From contig CAVPWP010000020.1 in assembly GCA_963709395.1 (NCBI GenBank), positions 310,001-374,000 of the forward strand: a stretch of 64,000 bases of DNA, in the 5' to 3' direction. Both the position numbers and the translations under genes were made by a program. The stretch comes from CAVPWP01 sp963709395. GTDB lineage: Bacteria > Pseudomonadota > Alphaproteobacteria > Rhodobacterales > Rhodobacteraceae. Below, in pieces: positions 47,477-56,458 of the stretch; within the stretch, counting starts at the first letter, position 1, and each line of letters begins with the position of its first letter. Below the pieces are notes generated by a model. It was not told where the DNA came from. It did no database searches and saw only the letters and a list, made by a program, of their open reading frames with translations.

Positions 47477-49400
47477 ATGTCCGACCGACCCAAGACCCCA
47501 ACCCTCGACCGTGTGTCGACGCCCGCCGACATGAAGCGGATGAGCGACGCGGAGTTGCGCGCGCTTGCCGACGAACTCCGGGCCGAGACGATCAGCGCGG
47601 TCAGCGTGACCGGCGGCCACCTTGGCGCCGGACTGGGGGTGGTCGAGCTGACAGTGGCACTGCATGCCGTGTTCGATGCGCCGCGCGACAGGATCATCTG
47701 GGACGTCAGCCATCAGAGCTATCCCCACAAGATCCTGACGGGCCGGCGCGACCGTATCCGGACCCTGCGCCAGAAGGGCGGGCTGAGCGGATTCACCAAG
47801 CGGTCCGAAAGTCCCTATGATCCGTTCGGCGCGGCACATTCGTCGACCTCGATCTCGGCGGCGCTGGGGTTTGCCGTGGCGCGCGACCTGGGCGGCGCGC
47901 CCGAGCACGGGATCGGCGACGCCATCGCGGTGATCGGCGATGGCGCGATGAGCGCAGGCATGGCCTATGAGGCGATGAACAACGCGGGCCATCTGAAGAA
48001 GCGCCTGATCGTGATCCTGAACGACAACGAGATGTCGATCGCGCCGCCGGTGGGGGCGATGTCGTCCTATCTCTCGCGGCTCTATGCCGGTGCGCCGTTC
48101 CAGGAGTTGAAAGCCGCGGCCAAGGGCGCGGTCAGCCTTCTGCCCGAACCGTTCCAGGAGGGGGCCCGGCGGGCCAAGGACCTGCTGAAGCACTCGGTCG
48201 TCGGGGGAACTCTGTTCGAGGAACTGGGGTTCTCCTATCTCGGCCCCATCGACGGGCACGACCTCGACCAGCTTCTGCCGGTCCTGCGGACGGTCCGTGC
48301 CCGGGCGACCGGTCCGATCCTGATCCATGTGATCACGAAGAAGGGCAAAGGCTACGCCGAGAATCGTCCCGACAGGGGCCATGCCACCGGCAAGTTCGAC
48401 GTGGTCACGGGTGAGCAGAAGAAGGCACCATCGAACGCACCGTCCTACACCAAGGTCTTCGCGCAGACGCTGATCGACGAGGCGGGGCGTGACAGCCGCA
48501 TCTGTGCGGTGACGGCGGCGATGCCGGACGGCACCGGGCTGAACCTTTTCGCCGAGCGGTTCCCGAACCGGTGCTTCGATGTCGGGATCGCGGAACAGCA
48601 CGGAGTGACCTTTTCCGCCGGTCTGGCCGCCGGCGGTCTGAAGCCCTTCTGCGCGATCTATTCGACCTTCCTTCAGCGCGGCTATGACCAGGTGGTGCAT
48701 GACGTGGCGATCCAGCGTCTGCCCGTGCGCTTCGCCATCGACCGCGCCGGGCTTGTGGGCGCGGACGGCGCGACCCATGCCGGCGCCTTCGACGTGGCGT
48801 TCCTGGCGAACCTGCCGGGTTTCGTCGTGATGGCCGCCGCGGACGAGGCCGAACTGGTGCACATGGTCGCCACCGCGGCCGCGCATGACGCCGGCCCCAT
48901 CGCCTTCCGCTTTCCGCGGGGTGACGGCGTGGGCGTCGAGATGCCGGAGCGGGGCGAGATCCTGCCCATCGGCAAGGGCCGGATCATCGCCGAGGGCAGC
49001 CGCATCGCGATCCTGTCCTTCGGCACGCGCCTGTCCGAGGTGCGCATCGCTGCCGAGGCGCTGGCCCAGCGCGGCATCACGCCGACCATTGCGGACGCAC
49101 GCTTTGCCAAGCCGCTCGACCGCGACCTGATCCTCGACCTTGCGGCGCGGCACGAGGCGCTGATCACCATCGAGGAAGGCGCGATCGGCGGTTTCGGCAG
49201 CCATGTGGCGCAGCTTCTGGCGGAAGAGGGCGTGTTCGATCACCGGTCTGCGCTATCGCTCGATGGTGCTGCCCGACATCTTCATCGACCAGGCCAGCCC
49301 CGAGGACATGTACGCGGTGGCAGGGCTGAATGCGGGCGATATCGAACGCAAGGTGCTCGAGGTGCTGGGCGTGGCAGACATTTCCAGCCGTCGGGCATAG
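47477..49400 (+). CDS. dxs: 1-deoxy-D-xylulose-5-phosphate synthase, one +1 frameshift near the C-terminus
   Basis: ThDP enzyme starting the MEP isoprenoid pathway. The chosen ATG (MSDRPKTPTLDRVSTPADM) is the family start, although an in-frame codon lies earlier inside ispA. Landmarks: AAHSSTSISAALGFAVARD, the ThDP site IGDGAMSAGMAYEAMNNAG, GHATGKFDVVTGEQ and FDVGIAEQHGVTFSAGLAAG. Around base 49241 the frame shifts by +1 after LAEEGVFD; the second frame gives TGLRYRSMVLPDIFIDQASP to the end. One base removed gives 640 residues, the normal size. Because dxs is essential in MEP organisms the shift is probably a sequence error. Confidence 0.93.
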
Positions 49401-49403
49401 AGG

Positions 49404-50270
49404 TCAGCGGCTCTCCGCCTCCAGCACCGCCCGCAGCCCCTCGCGATAGGTCGGATAGAGCAGCTGAACGCCCAGCTCGTCCTTGATCCGGTCGTTCCGG
49501 ACCTTTTTCGATTCGGCATAGAAGCTGGCCGCCATCGGGCCGAGGTTCGCCTCGTCGAAAGGCACCTCGGGCGGTAGAGGCATGCCCAGAAGCTCGGCGG
49601 CATAGGCGATGACGTCCTGCGGTGGGGCAGGATCGTTGTCGCAGACGTTGTAGGCGCGGACCGCGTTCGGGCGGGCGATCGAGGCGGCCAGCACCTGCGC
49701 GATGTCCTCGACATGGATGCGGCTGAAGACCTGCCCCGGCTTGATGATCCGCCGCGCGGTGCCATTGCGGACCTTCTCGAACGGGCCGCGGCCGGGTCCG
49801 TAGATCCCGGCAAGCCGGAAGATGTGAAGCGGCAGCCCGGTGTCCCGCGCCAGCGCGCGCCAGGCCGTTTCCGCCGACACACGGCGGCGGCCACGCTCGG
49901 TCGTGGGGTGAAGGGGCGTGTCCTCGTCCACCCAGTCGCCGCCGTGGTCGCCGTAGACGCCGGTGGTCGAAAGGTATCCGGCCCAGGCGATGTGGCGGGC
50001 ATGGGCCGCGATCTCTTCGCTTGCCGCGCGCAGGACCGGGTCGCCATCCGCGTCGGGACCGGCCGAGACAAGGATATGGGTCGCGTCGCGCAGCGCAGCG
50101 TCCAAGGGGGCACCCGGCCAGACCAGGGGTTCTGCCCCTGTCTCGGCAATGGCGGCTGTGTTTTCGGGCGAGCGCGTCGTGCCGATCACCCGCCAGCCTT
50201 CGGCCAGAAGCCGGGCAGCGAGGGCGCGGGCGGAATAGCCGTGGCCGAAGGACAGAAGCGTGCAGGACAT
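49404..50270 (-). CDS. SDR-type NAD(P)-binding protein (YeeZ-like)
   Basis: 288 residues from ATG 50270. Rossmann start LLSFGHGYSARALAARLLAE, STTGVYGDHGGDWVDEDTPL and the extended-SDR stretch RIHVEDIAQVLAASIARPNA. Typically annotated NAD-dependent epimerase/dehydratase; substrate unknown. Converges on dxs with four bases between. Confidence 0.88.
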   Translation of the reverse strand: MSCTLLSFGHGYSARALAARLLAEGWRVIGTTRSPENTAAIAETGAEPLVWPGAPLDAALRDATHILVSAGPDADGDPVLRAASEEIAAHARHIAWAGYLSTTGVYGDHGGDWVDEDTPLHPTTERGRRRVSAETAWRALARDTGLPLHIFRLAGIYGPGRGPFEKVRNGTARRIIKPGQVFSRIHVEDIAQVLAASIARPNAVRAYNVCDNDPAPPQDVIAYAAELLGMPLPPEVPFDEANLGPMAASFYAESKKVRNDRIKDELGVQLLYPTYREGLRAVLEAESR

Positions 50271-50390
50271 GAAACGCAGATAGCGCAGGGGGACCGTGGA
50301 CGCCAGCATCGCGCGGGTCGGCCCCATGACACTTTCGCGACGGCGACTGGCCGCCCTTGCACCTGCCTGCAAGATCGGAACAATTGGGGC

Positions 50391-52191
50391 ATGACGCAGC
50401 CCATGAAAACCTGGCCTGAAACAGCCCCCCGCCTGATTGCCGTTGCTGCGGGCCGCGAACCCGCCGATCTGGTGATCCGGGGGGCCACCTGGGTGAACGT
50501 GCAGACGCGCGAGATCCTGCCCCGCCATGACATCGCCATCGCCGACGGGCGCTTCGCCTATTGCGGACCGGATGCCGCGCATTGCATCGGCGAGGACACC
50601 GAGGTGATCGAGGCGGACGGGCTTTACGCGATCCCCGGCCTTTGCGACGGGCACATGCATATCGAGAGCGGTATGCTGACGCCCGCCGAATTCGCCCGCG
50701 CCGTGATCCCCCATGGCACCACGACGATGTTCACCGACCCGCACGAGATCGCGAATGTCCTGGGCCTGCGGGGTGTGCGGCTGATGCATGACGAGGCGCT
50801 GATGCAGCCCGTCAACATCTTCACGCAAATGCCCTCCTGCGCGCCGTCCGCACCGGGGCTTGAAACCACCGGGTACGAGATCACCGCCGAGGACGTGGCC
50901 GAGGCGATGACCTGGCCGGGGATCATCGGACTGGGCGAGATGATGAACTTCCCCGGCGTGGTCTCGGGCGATCCGAAGATGCTGGCCGAGATCGCGGCGA
51001 CCCAAACCGCGGGCAAGACGGTCGGCGGGCATTATGCATCGCCCGACCTTGGTCCCCCGTTCCACGCCTATGCGGCGGGCGGGCCGGCGGACGACCACGA
51101 AGGCACGTCCGAGGCCGACGCCATCGCCCGTGCCCGTCAGGGAATGCGGGCGATGCTGCGACTTGGGTCGGCCTGGTACGATGTCGAGGCGCAGATCACG
51201 GCGGTGACGGAGAAGGGTCTTGATCCGCGCAACTTCATCCTCTGCACCGACGATTGCCATTCGGGCACGCTGGTCAACGAGGGGCACATGAACCGCGTTG
51301 TCCGCCACGCCATCGCCTGCGGCTGCGATCCGCTGGTGGCGCTCCAGATGGCGACGGTGAACACGGCGACCCATTTCGGGCTGGAACGGGAACTGGGGTC
51401 GATCGCGCCGGGGCGGAGGGCGGACGTGATCCTGACATCGGACCTGAAGACGCTGCCGATCCTGCGCGTGATCGCGCGGGGCAAGACCGTGGCGGTGGAC
51501 GGCGTGATCACTGTGGACTGCCCGCACCTCGACTGGCCCGAGGACACGCGGACGACCGTCCATCTCGGCAAGGTGATGATGGCGACCGACTTCGAGGTGC
51601 CCGCGCCAGAGGGCGCGAACACGGTCACCGCGAAGGTGATCGGCGTGGTCGAGAACCAGGCGCCGACGAAGGCGCTGACCGCCCAGCTTCCCGTGGTCGA
51701 CGGCGTGGTCGAGGGCGAGGGCGAGCGTCTGCCAGATCGCTCTGGTCGAACGTCACCGGGGCACGGGCGGCGTGGTGAACGGCTTCGTTTCGGGTTTCGG
51801 CTACGAGGGGCAGATGGCCATCGCCTCGACCGTGGCGCATGACAGCCATCACATGATCGTCGTCGGCACCAGCCGCGTCGACATGGCTGCGGCCGCCAAC
51901 CGGCTGGCCGAGGTGGGCGGCGGCATCACCGTCTGGAAAGACGGGCGCGAGATCGCGCTCGTGGAACTGCCGGTGGCGGGTCTCATGTCGGACAGCCCTG
52001 CTGCCGAAGTCGCGGCCAAGGCTCAGGCGATGGTGCAGGCCATGGCCGACTGCGGCTGCCACCTGAACAACGCCTACATGCAGCATTCGCTTCTCGCGCT
52101 TGTGGTCATCCCCGAGCTTCGGATATCGGACCTTGGACTGGTCGACGTGACGCGCTTCAGGCTGACCGAGCTTTTCGAGGATACCGAATGA
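50391..52191 (+). CDS. ade: Adenine deaminase, one +1 frameshift
   Basis: Metallo-amidohydrolase (adenine to hypoxanthine). Metal site in PGLCDGHMHIESGMLTP, then EIANVLGLRG and LCTDDCHSGTLVNEGH; the long domain with LDWPEDTRTTVHLGKVMMAT. After VEGEG (near base 51726) the frame shifts by +1 and continues VCQIALVERHRGTGGVVNGF, then YGEGQ-like FGYEGQMAIASTVAHDSHHM and WKDGREIALVELPVAGL. Frames joined: 599 residues. Start MTQPMKTWPETAPRL; the stop overlaps the amn start by ATGA. Adjacent to AMP nucleosidase, which makes its substrate. Confidence 0.92.
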
Positions 52192-53669
52192 ACGCCCCCG
52201 ACGCGCTGCCCATCGTGACTCCGCCGGTTCCGGAGCCCGCCGAGTTCTCGGACGCCAAGGAGGCTGTGGCACGGCTGCTGGAGCTTTATCTCGGGGCGAC
52301 CGATTTCCTGCGCGCCCGCTTCAGTGATGTCTTGGCCGAAGGGATGCCAGAGGCGCGCTACCGCGCCTTCTACCCCGAGATCCGTCTGACCACGACCAGC
52401 TTCGCCGGCATCGACAGCCGCCTGAGCTTCGGCCATGTGGCCGAACCGGGCGTCTATTCGACCACCATCACCCGGCCCGACCTCTTCGAGAACTACCTTG
52501 TCCAGCAGATCGGGCTGGTGCTGGCGAACCACGGGGTTCCGGTGACGATCGGGGCCTCCACGACGCCGATGCCGGTGCATTTTGCCGTCTCGGGCGAGGC
52601 GGGGCTGACGGTCCCCCAGGAAGGCGCACTGGATTTCACGCTGCGCGATGTCTTCGATGTGCCGGACCTGTCGACGACGCACGACGACATCGTCAACGGC
52701 TTCGGGTTCACCTATGCCGACGGCGCGCACCCGCTGGCGCCCTTCACGGCGCAGCGCGTGGACTACTCGCTGGCCCGCCTCAGCCACTATACCGCGACCG
52801 CGCCCGAGCATTTCCAGAACCATGTTCTGTTCACCAACTACCAGTTCTACGTCGACGAGTTCGAAGCCTACGCCCGTTCGGTTCTGGCCGATCCAGACAG
52901 CGGCTACACCGCCTTCGTCGGCCCCGGGAACGTCGAGATCACCGACCCCGACACGCCCCTGCCGCTGCCCGCGAAGCTGCCGCAGATGCCGACCTTCCAC
53001 CTAAAACGCGCGCGGGGGGCGGGGATCACCCTTGTGAACATCGGCGTGGGGCCATCGAACGCCAAGACCGCGACCGACCATATCGCCGTCTTGCGCCCGC
53101 ATGCCTGGCTGATGGTGGGCCACTGCGCCGGCCTGCGGAATTCGCAACGTCTGGGCGACTACGTCCTGGCCCACGCCTATCTGCGCGAGGACCATGTCCT
53201 TGACGACGATCTGCCGGTCTGGGTGCCGATCCCGGCGCTGGCCGAGATCCAGATCGCGCTTCAGGACGCGGTGACCAGCGTATCGGATGTGGAAGGTTTC
53301 GACATCAAGCGGATCATGCGGACCGGAACCGTGGCCACCATCGACAACCGCAACTGGGAACTGCGCGACCAGTCCGGGCCCGTTCAACGCCTCAGCCAGT
53401 CGCGCGCCATCGCGCTGGACATGGAAAGCGCCACCATCGCGGCCAACGGATTCCGGTTCCGCGTGCCCTACGGCACGCTTCTATGCGTGTCCGACAAGCC
53501 GCTCCATGGAGAGCTGAAACTGCCGGGCATGGCATCGGATTTCTACCGCACACAGGTCACCCAACACCTGCTGATCGGCATCCGGGCAATGGAGACACTG
53601 CGCGACATGCCGCTCGAACGGATACACTCCCGCAAGCTCAGATCCTTCGAAGAGACCGCTTTCCTGTAG
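52188..53669 (+). CDS. amn: AMP nucleosidase
   Basis: 493 residues. Hydrolyses AMP to adenine and ribose-5-phosphate. The long N-terminal regulatory region is followed by the phosphorylase-like catalytic domain: ITLVNIGVGPSNAKTATDHI, AWLMVGHCAGLRNSQRLGDY, LALDMESATIAANGFRF-like IALDMESATIAANGFRFRVP, and PYGTLLCVSDKPLHGELKLP. With adenine deaminase directly upstream it forms an AMP-to-hypoxanthine route in a single coupled transcript. Confidence 0.95.
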   Translation: MNAPDALPIVTPPVPEPAEFSDAKEAVARLLELYLGATDFLRARFSDVLAEGMPEARYRAFYPEIRLTTTSFAGIDSRLSFGHVAEPGVYSTTITRPDLFENYLVQQIGLVLANHGVPVTIGASTTPMPVHFAVSGEAGLTVPQEGALDFTLRDVFDVPDLSTTHDDIVNGFGFTYADGAHPLAPFTAQRVDYSLARLSHYTATAPEHFQNHVLFTNYQFYVDEFEAYARSVLADPDSGYTAFVGPGNVEITDPDTPLPLPAKLPQMPTFHLKRARGAGITLVNIGVGPSNAKTATDHIAVLRPHAWLMVGHCAGLRNSQRLGDYVLAHAYLREDHVLDDDLPVWVPIPALAEIQIALQDAVTSVSDVEGFDIKRIMRTGTVATIDNRNWELRDQSGPVQRLSQSRAIALDMESATIAANGFRFRVPYGTLLCVSDKPLHGELKLPGMASDFYRTQVTQHLLIGIRAMETLRDMPLERIHSRKLRSFEETAFL

Positions 53670-53729
53670 GAAAAACCGGAAAAACCGGCAAGAATCGCCT
53701 GTTTTGTGCCTTCAGGTGCCCACTAATTG

Positions 53730-53758
53730 TTGTACGATGCCCCAATATCCAGTTAAAA
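53730..53758 (+). promoter_or_regulatory. Possible promoter of the HU gene
   Basis: TTGTAC (53730-53735) and TTAAAA (53753-53758) spaced by 17 bases, 47 bases before the HU start codon, in the only A/T-rich patch of this gap. Weak match to the sigma-70 consensus, so only tentative. Confidence 0.3.
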
Positions 53759-53804
53759 ATGACCACTGAGCCCATAATCACAAGGGCCAACGAGGAGACG
53801 ATAC

Positions 53805-54092
53805 ATGGCAAAACCGATGACCAAGACCCAGCTCGTCGCTGCGATCGCCGAGGAAATGGGAACCGACAAGAAGACCGCCGGCGTCGCGCTTGACGCGATC
53901 ACCGGCCTCATCACCAAGGAAGTCGGTGGCGGCGGTGCCGTAACCCTTCCCGGCGTGGGCAAGATCTATTGCCGCGAGCGTCCCGCGCGGATGGTGCGCA
54001 ACCCCGCCACCGGCGAGCAGATCAGCAAGCCGGCGGACAAGGTTGTCAAGATGACCATCGCCAAGGCCCTGAAGGACAGCGTCAACGACTGA
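53805..54092 (+). CDS. HU-family DNA-binding protein
   Basis: 95 residues; TKTQLVAAIAEEMGTDKKTA, AVTLPGVGKIYCRERPARMV and RNPATGEQISKPADKVVKM fit HU (a few extra residues at the N-terminus). Preceded by GAGGAGAC. Nucleoid protein. Followed by an intrinsic terminator, hence likely a single-gene transcript. Confidence 0.95.
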   Translation: MAKPMTKTQLVAAIAEEMGTDKKTAGVALDAITGLITKEVGGGGAVTLPGVGKIYCRERPARMVRNPATGEQISKPADKVVKMTIAKALKDSVND

Positions 54093-54120
54093 CCGCCTGT
54101 CTTCGGCGCAAGAACGAACA

Positions 54121-54144
54121 GGGTCGCCGAAAGGCGGCCCTTTT
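54121..54144 (+). terminator. Intrinsic terminator after HU
   Basis: Stem 54121-54128 with 54133-54140 (one G-U pair), GAAA tetraloop, then TTTT. Confidence 0.85.
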
Positions 54145-54242
54145 GCTTTGGACCACGCAGGCGGCGCCCGATTGCACCTACCCGTGCAATCCGAATAGGG
54201 TCACGCGCGAACGGCCCGGGCGACCCGGATGGGACAGAATGA

Positions 54243-55175
54243 ATGCAGGCTAGAAACCGCGCGACGCGCGACCCTGCCATGGGAAACGGGTCCGCGTCAG
54301 GCGGTCTTGATCTTGTGGCACTTGGCATGGGGGTGGCCTTCGCGCTCATGTGGTCGTCGGCCTTCACCTCGGCGCGCATCATCGTGGCCGATGCCCCGCC
54401 GCTGGCCTCGCTGGCCTTGCGGTTCCTGCTGTCGGGCGTCATCGCCATCGTCGTGGCCCGCGCCATGGGGCAAAGCTGGCACCTGACACGGCCGCAATGG
54501 ATCGCGACGCTCGTCTTCGGCATCTGCCAGAACGCGCTTTACCTCGGTCTCAATTTCGTCGCGATGCAGACGGTCGAGGCGTCGCTTGCCGCCATCATCG
54601 CCTCGTCCCTTCCGCTGCTGGTCGGGCTGGCGGGCTGGCTGTTCCTTGGGGAAAGGCTGCGCCCTCTCGGTATCGCCGGCCTGATCATGGGGTTCGCCGG
54701 GGCGGCCCTGATCATGGGCACCCGCCTGAACGCCGGTGTGGATCTCTATGGTATCGCGCTGTGCGGTCTCGGGGTCATGGCGCTGGCATTCGCGACGCTG
54801 CTCTTGCGCGGTGCCTCATCGGGCGGGAATGTGCTGATGATCGTCGGTCTGCAGATGCTCGTGGGCAGCGCCAGCCTTGGCGTTATCGCCATTGCGGTCG
54901 AACCATGGCACGTGGAGTGGAGCGGCAAGCTGATCGCGGCGTTCCTCTACACGACTTTCGTGCCCGGGCTGGCCGCGACATGGATCTGGTTCACGCTGGT
55001 CAACCGGATCGGCGCCATCCGTGCTGCCACCTTCCATTTCCTCAATCCGTTCTTCGGCGTGGCCATAGCGGCGGTGATCCTGGGCGAGACGCTTGGCGTC
55101 ATCGACATCATCGGCGTCGTCATCATCGCCGCGGGCATTCTGGCGGTACAGATCGCCCGACGCCCTGCGCCGTGA
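54243..55175 (+). CDS. EamA-family (DMT) transporter
   Basis: 310 residues, ten hydrophobic helices in two repeats of five: LGMGVAFALMWSSAFTSARI opens the first, LMIVGLQMLVGSASLGVIAI is in the second, ending NPFFGVAIAAVILGETLGVI. The motif MWSSAFTSARI is typical of the family. A start 36 bases in (54279, MGNGSASGG) is an alternative. Substrate unknown. Confidence 0.9.
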   Translation: MQARNRATRDPAMGNGSASGGLDLVALGMGVAFALMWSSAFTSARIIVADAPPLASLALRFLLSGVIAIVVARAMGQSWHLTRPQWIATLVFGICQNALYLGLNFVAMQTVEASLAAIIASSLPLLVGLAGWLFLGERLRPLGIAGLIMGFAGAALIMGTRLNAGVDLYGIALCGLGVMALAFATLLLRGASSGGNVLMIVGLQMLVGSASLGVIAIAVEPWHVEWSGKLIAAFLYTTFVPGLAATWIWFTLVNRIGAIRAATFHFLNPFFGVAIAAVILGETLGVIDIIGVVIIAAGILAVQIARRPAP

Positions 55176-55355
55176 AATCGCAGACTTCGGCAAGGGATGT
55201 CCTGGATGTTCCGCTTTCACGCGGTCTTCCCTTCTCTTCCCACCCTTGCCGGACAAGGCCCGCGGCGTCGGGAATACGCGAGGGGAAGAGACAGCCGCGG
55301 CGCACACTTCTTGTCCTCGCGCGCCAGCGGGATATCTGACGTTTATGGAGGTGGC

Positions 55356-55457
55356 ATGTCGGACGCTTTGATCGACCTCGTTTTCTGGATCGCGATATTC
55401 GCGGTGTTCTTTTTCGGTTTCCGCTGGCTTCAACGGCGAAACCGAAAGGACGATTGA
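55356..55457 (+). CDS. Tiny membrane protein (33 residues)
   Basis: MSDALIDLVFWIAIFAVFFF then GFRWLQRRNRKDD: one membrane helix with a strongly basic tail. A GGAGGT ribosome site six bases before the ATG argues it is real. The in-frame codons further upstream lack such a site. Unknown function; paired with the next small membrane gene (12 bases apart). Confidence 0.6.
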   Translation: MSDALIDLVFWIAIFAVFFFGFRWLQRRNRKDD

Positions 55458-55469
55458 CGTGGTCCGCGG

Positions 55470-55694
55470 ATGAATCGCTTTGGCCCGTCACGCGGAGAGC
55501 TGAAATTCCGCCTCGCCGCCTCTTGCGTGGGTCTTTGCCTGATGATGGCGGCGCTGTTCCTGCGCGGCGTGCCGAACGGCCCGGCCTTCGTCGAGGTGGT
55601 TGGCATCGCCGGTGCGTTCTTCGGCGGAACCGCGGTTTGGTCCCTCTACCGCTTGTATCGAAGCGGCGGAAAGTCCGACGGGGATCAGTCGTAG
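55470..55694 (+). CDS. Small membrane protein (74 residues)
   Basis: Two helices, CVGLCLMMAALFLRG and EVVGIAGAFFGGTAVWSLYR, between a basic N-terminus (MNRFGPSRGELKFRLAAS) and a polar tail. No family recognised. Its end overlaps the convergent phosphatase gene by ten bases. Probably translated with the preceding 33-residue gene. Confidence 0.6.
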   Translation: MNRFGPSRGELKFRLAASCVGLCLMMAALFLRGVPNGPAFVEVVGIAGAFFGGTAVWSLYRLYRSGGKSDGDQS

Positions 55695-56425
55695 GGCAAG
55701 AGCTGTTCGCGCCCGTTTTCGGTCAGGATGAAACAGTCGCACCCTTCGAAGACCGCCGCCGTCAGCGCCCTCCCGAACCCGGCTCCGGTGTCGAGGTCGA
55801 TGCGGTTGCCGTAGTGTTCGGGCGTGTCCACCGGGGTATGACCATGCACGACGATCTTTCCGTGGTCGCGCGTATCTTCGAGAAACGGCCCACGAATCCA
55901 GACAAGGTCATCTTCGACCTGGGCATCGATGGGCACGCCGGGGCGAATGCCGGCATGCACAAAGAGAAGGTCGTCGGTCTGATGCGTCAGGGGGAGGTTC
56001 CGCAGGAAATCCAGATGCTCTTTCGGAACAGCCGCGACAGCGGCATCCCAGGCGCTGCGAAGGCTTGTCCAGCGGCGAAGCTGAACACCGTACGAGGCAA
56101 GCGTACGGTCACCGCCAAGGGGCGGATCAAGCCAGGTCAGTTCACGCCGCAGTCCTGAATCATGGGCGATCCCGCTCTCCAGAAAGTTCACGAACATCCG
56201 GTCGTGGTTGCCCTTGAGCACGATCCAGGGCGCATCCTCCGCGATACCGCGGATCAGATGCTCGATCACGCCCCGGCTGTCGGGCCCCCGGTCCACGAGG
56301 TCACCCAGATGCACCACCGGTGCATCCGGGTCGCCGGTCAAGGCCCGGTCGGCCGCGATGCGCGCATGGGCTGCCCGGAGCATGTCGAGCTGCCCGTGAA
56401 TGTCGCCTATGGCGTAGATCCGCAT
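55685..56425 (-). CDS. Metallophosphoesterase (serine/threonine phosphatase-like)
   Basis: 246 residues. Metal-binding series YAIGDIHGQLDML (GDxH), VVHLGDLVDRGPDSRG (GDxxDRG), VLKGNHDRMF (GNHD/E) and FVHAGIRPG plus VVHGHTP. This is the bis(5'-nucleosyl)-tetraphosphatase/PP1-like class. It is 33 bases upstream of no other gene in the serA direction and transcribed the same way as serA. Substrate unknown. Confidence 0.92.
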   Translation of the reverse strand: MRIYAIGDIHGQLDMLRAAHARIAADRALTGDPDAPVVHLGDLVDRGPDSRGVIEHLIRGIAEDAPWIVLKGNHDRMFVNFLESGIAHDSGLRRELTWLDPPLGGDRTLASYGVQLRRWTSLRSAWDAAVAAVPKEHLDFLRNLPLTHQTDDLLFVHAGIRPGVPIDAQVEDDLVWIRGPFLEDTRDHGKIVVHGHTPVDTPEHYGNRIDLDTGAGFGRALTAAVFEGCDCFILTENGREQLLPYD

Positions 56426-56458
56426 CGCGTCCGCGACCCCTTCGTTTCCACGTCAGTT

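Noticed and set aside
47438..49243. 601-codon open frame on the minus strand opposite dxs
   Set aside because: Arg/Gly/His-rich product typical of the antisense of a GC-rich gene; no family pattern; the plus frame is a clear dxs.
49404..51563. Minus-strand frame running from the SDR gene across adenine deaminase
   Set aside because: Only the part from 50270 downwards is the SDR protein; the upstream part is antisense to ade.
53683..53700. Short direct repeat (GAAAAACCG twice) after amn
   Set aside because: Two nine-base copies only; too short to indicate an element.
54243..54278. First twelve codons of the EamA transporter as certain
   Set aside because: A later ATG at 54279 is equally possible, so the start is left open in that entry.
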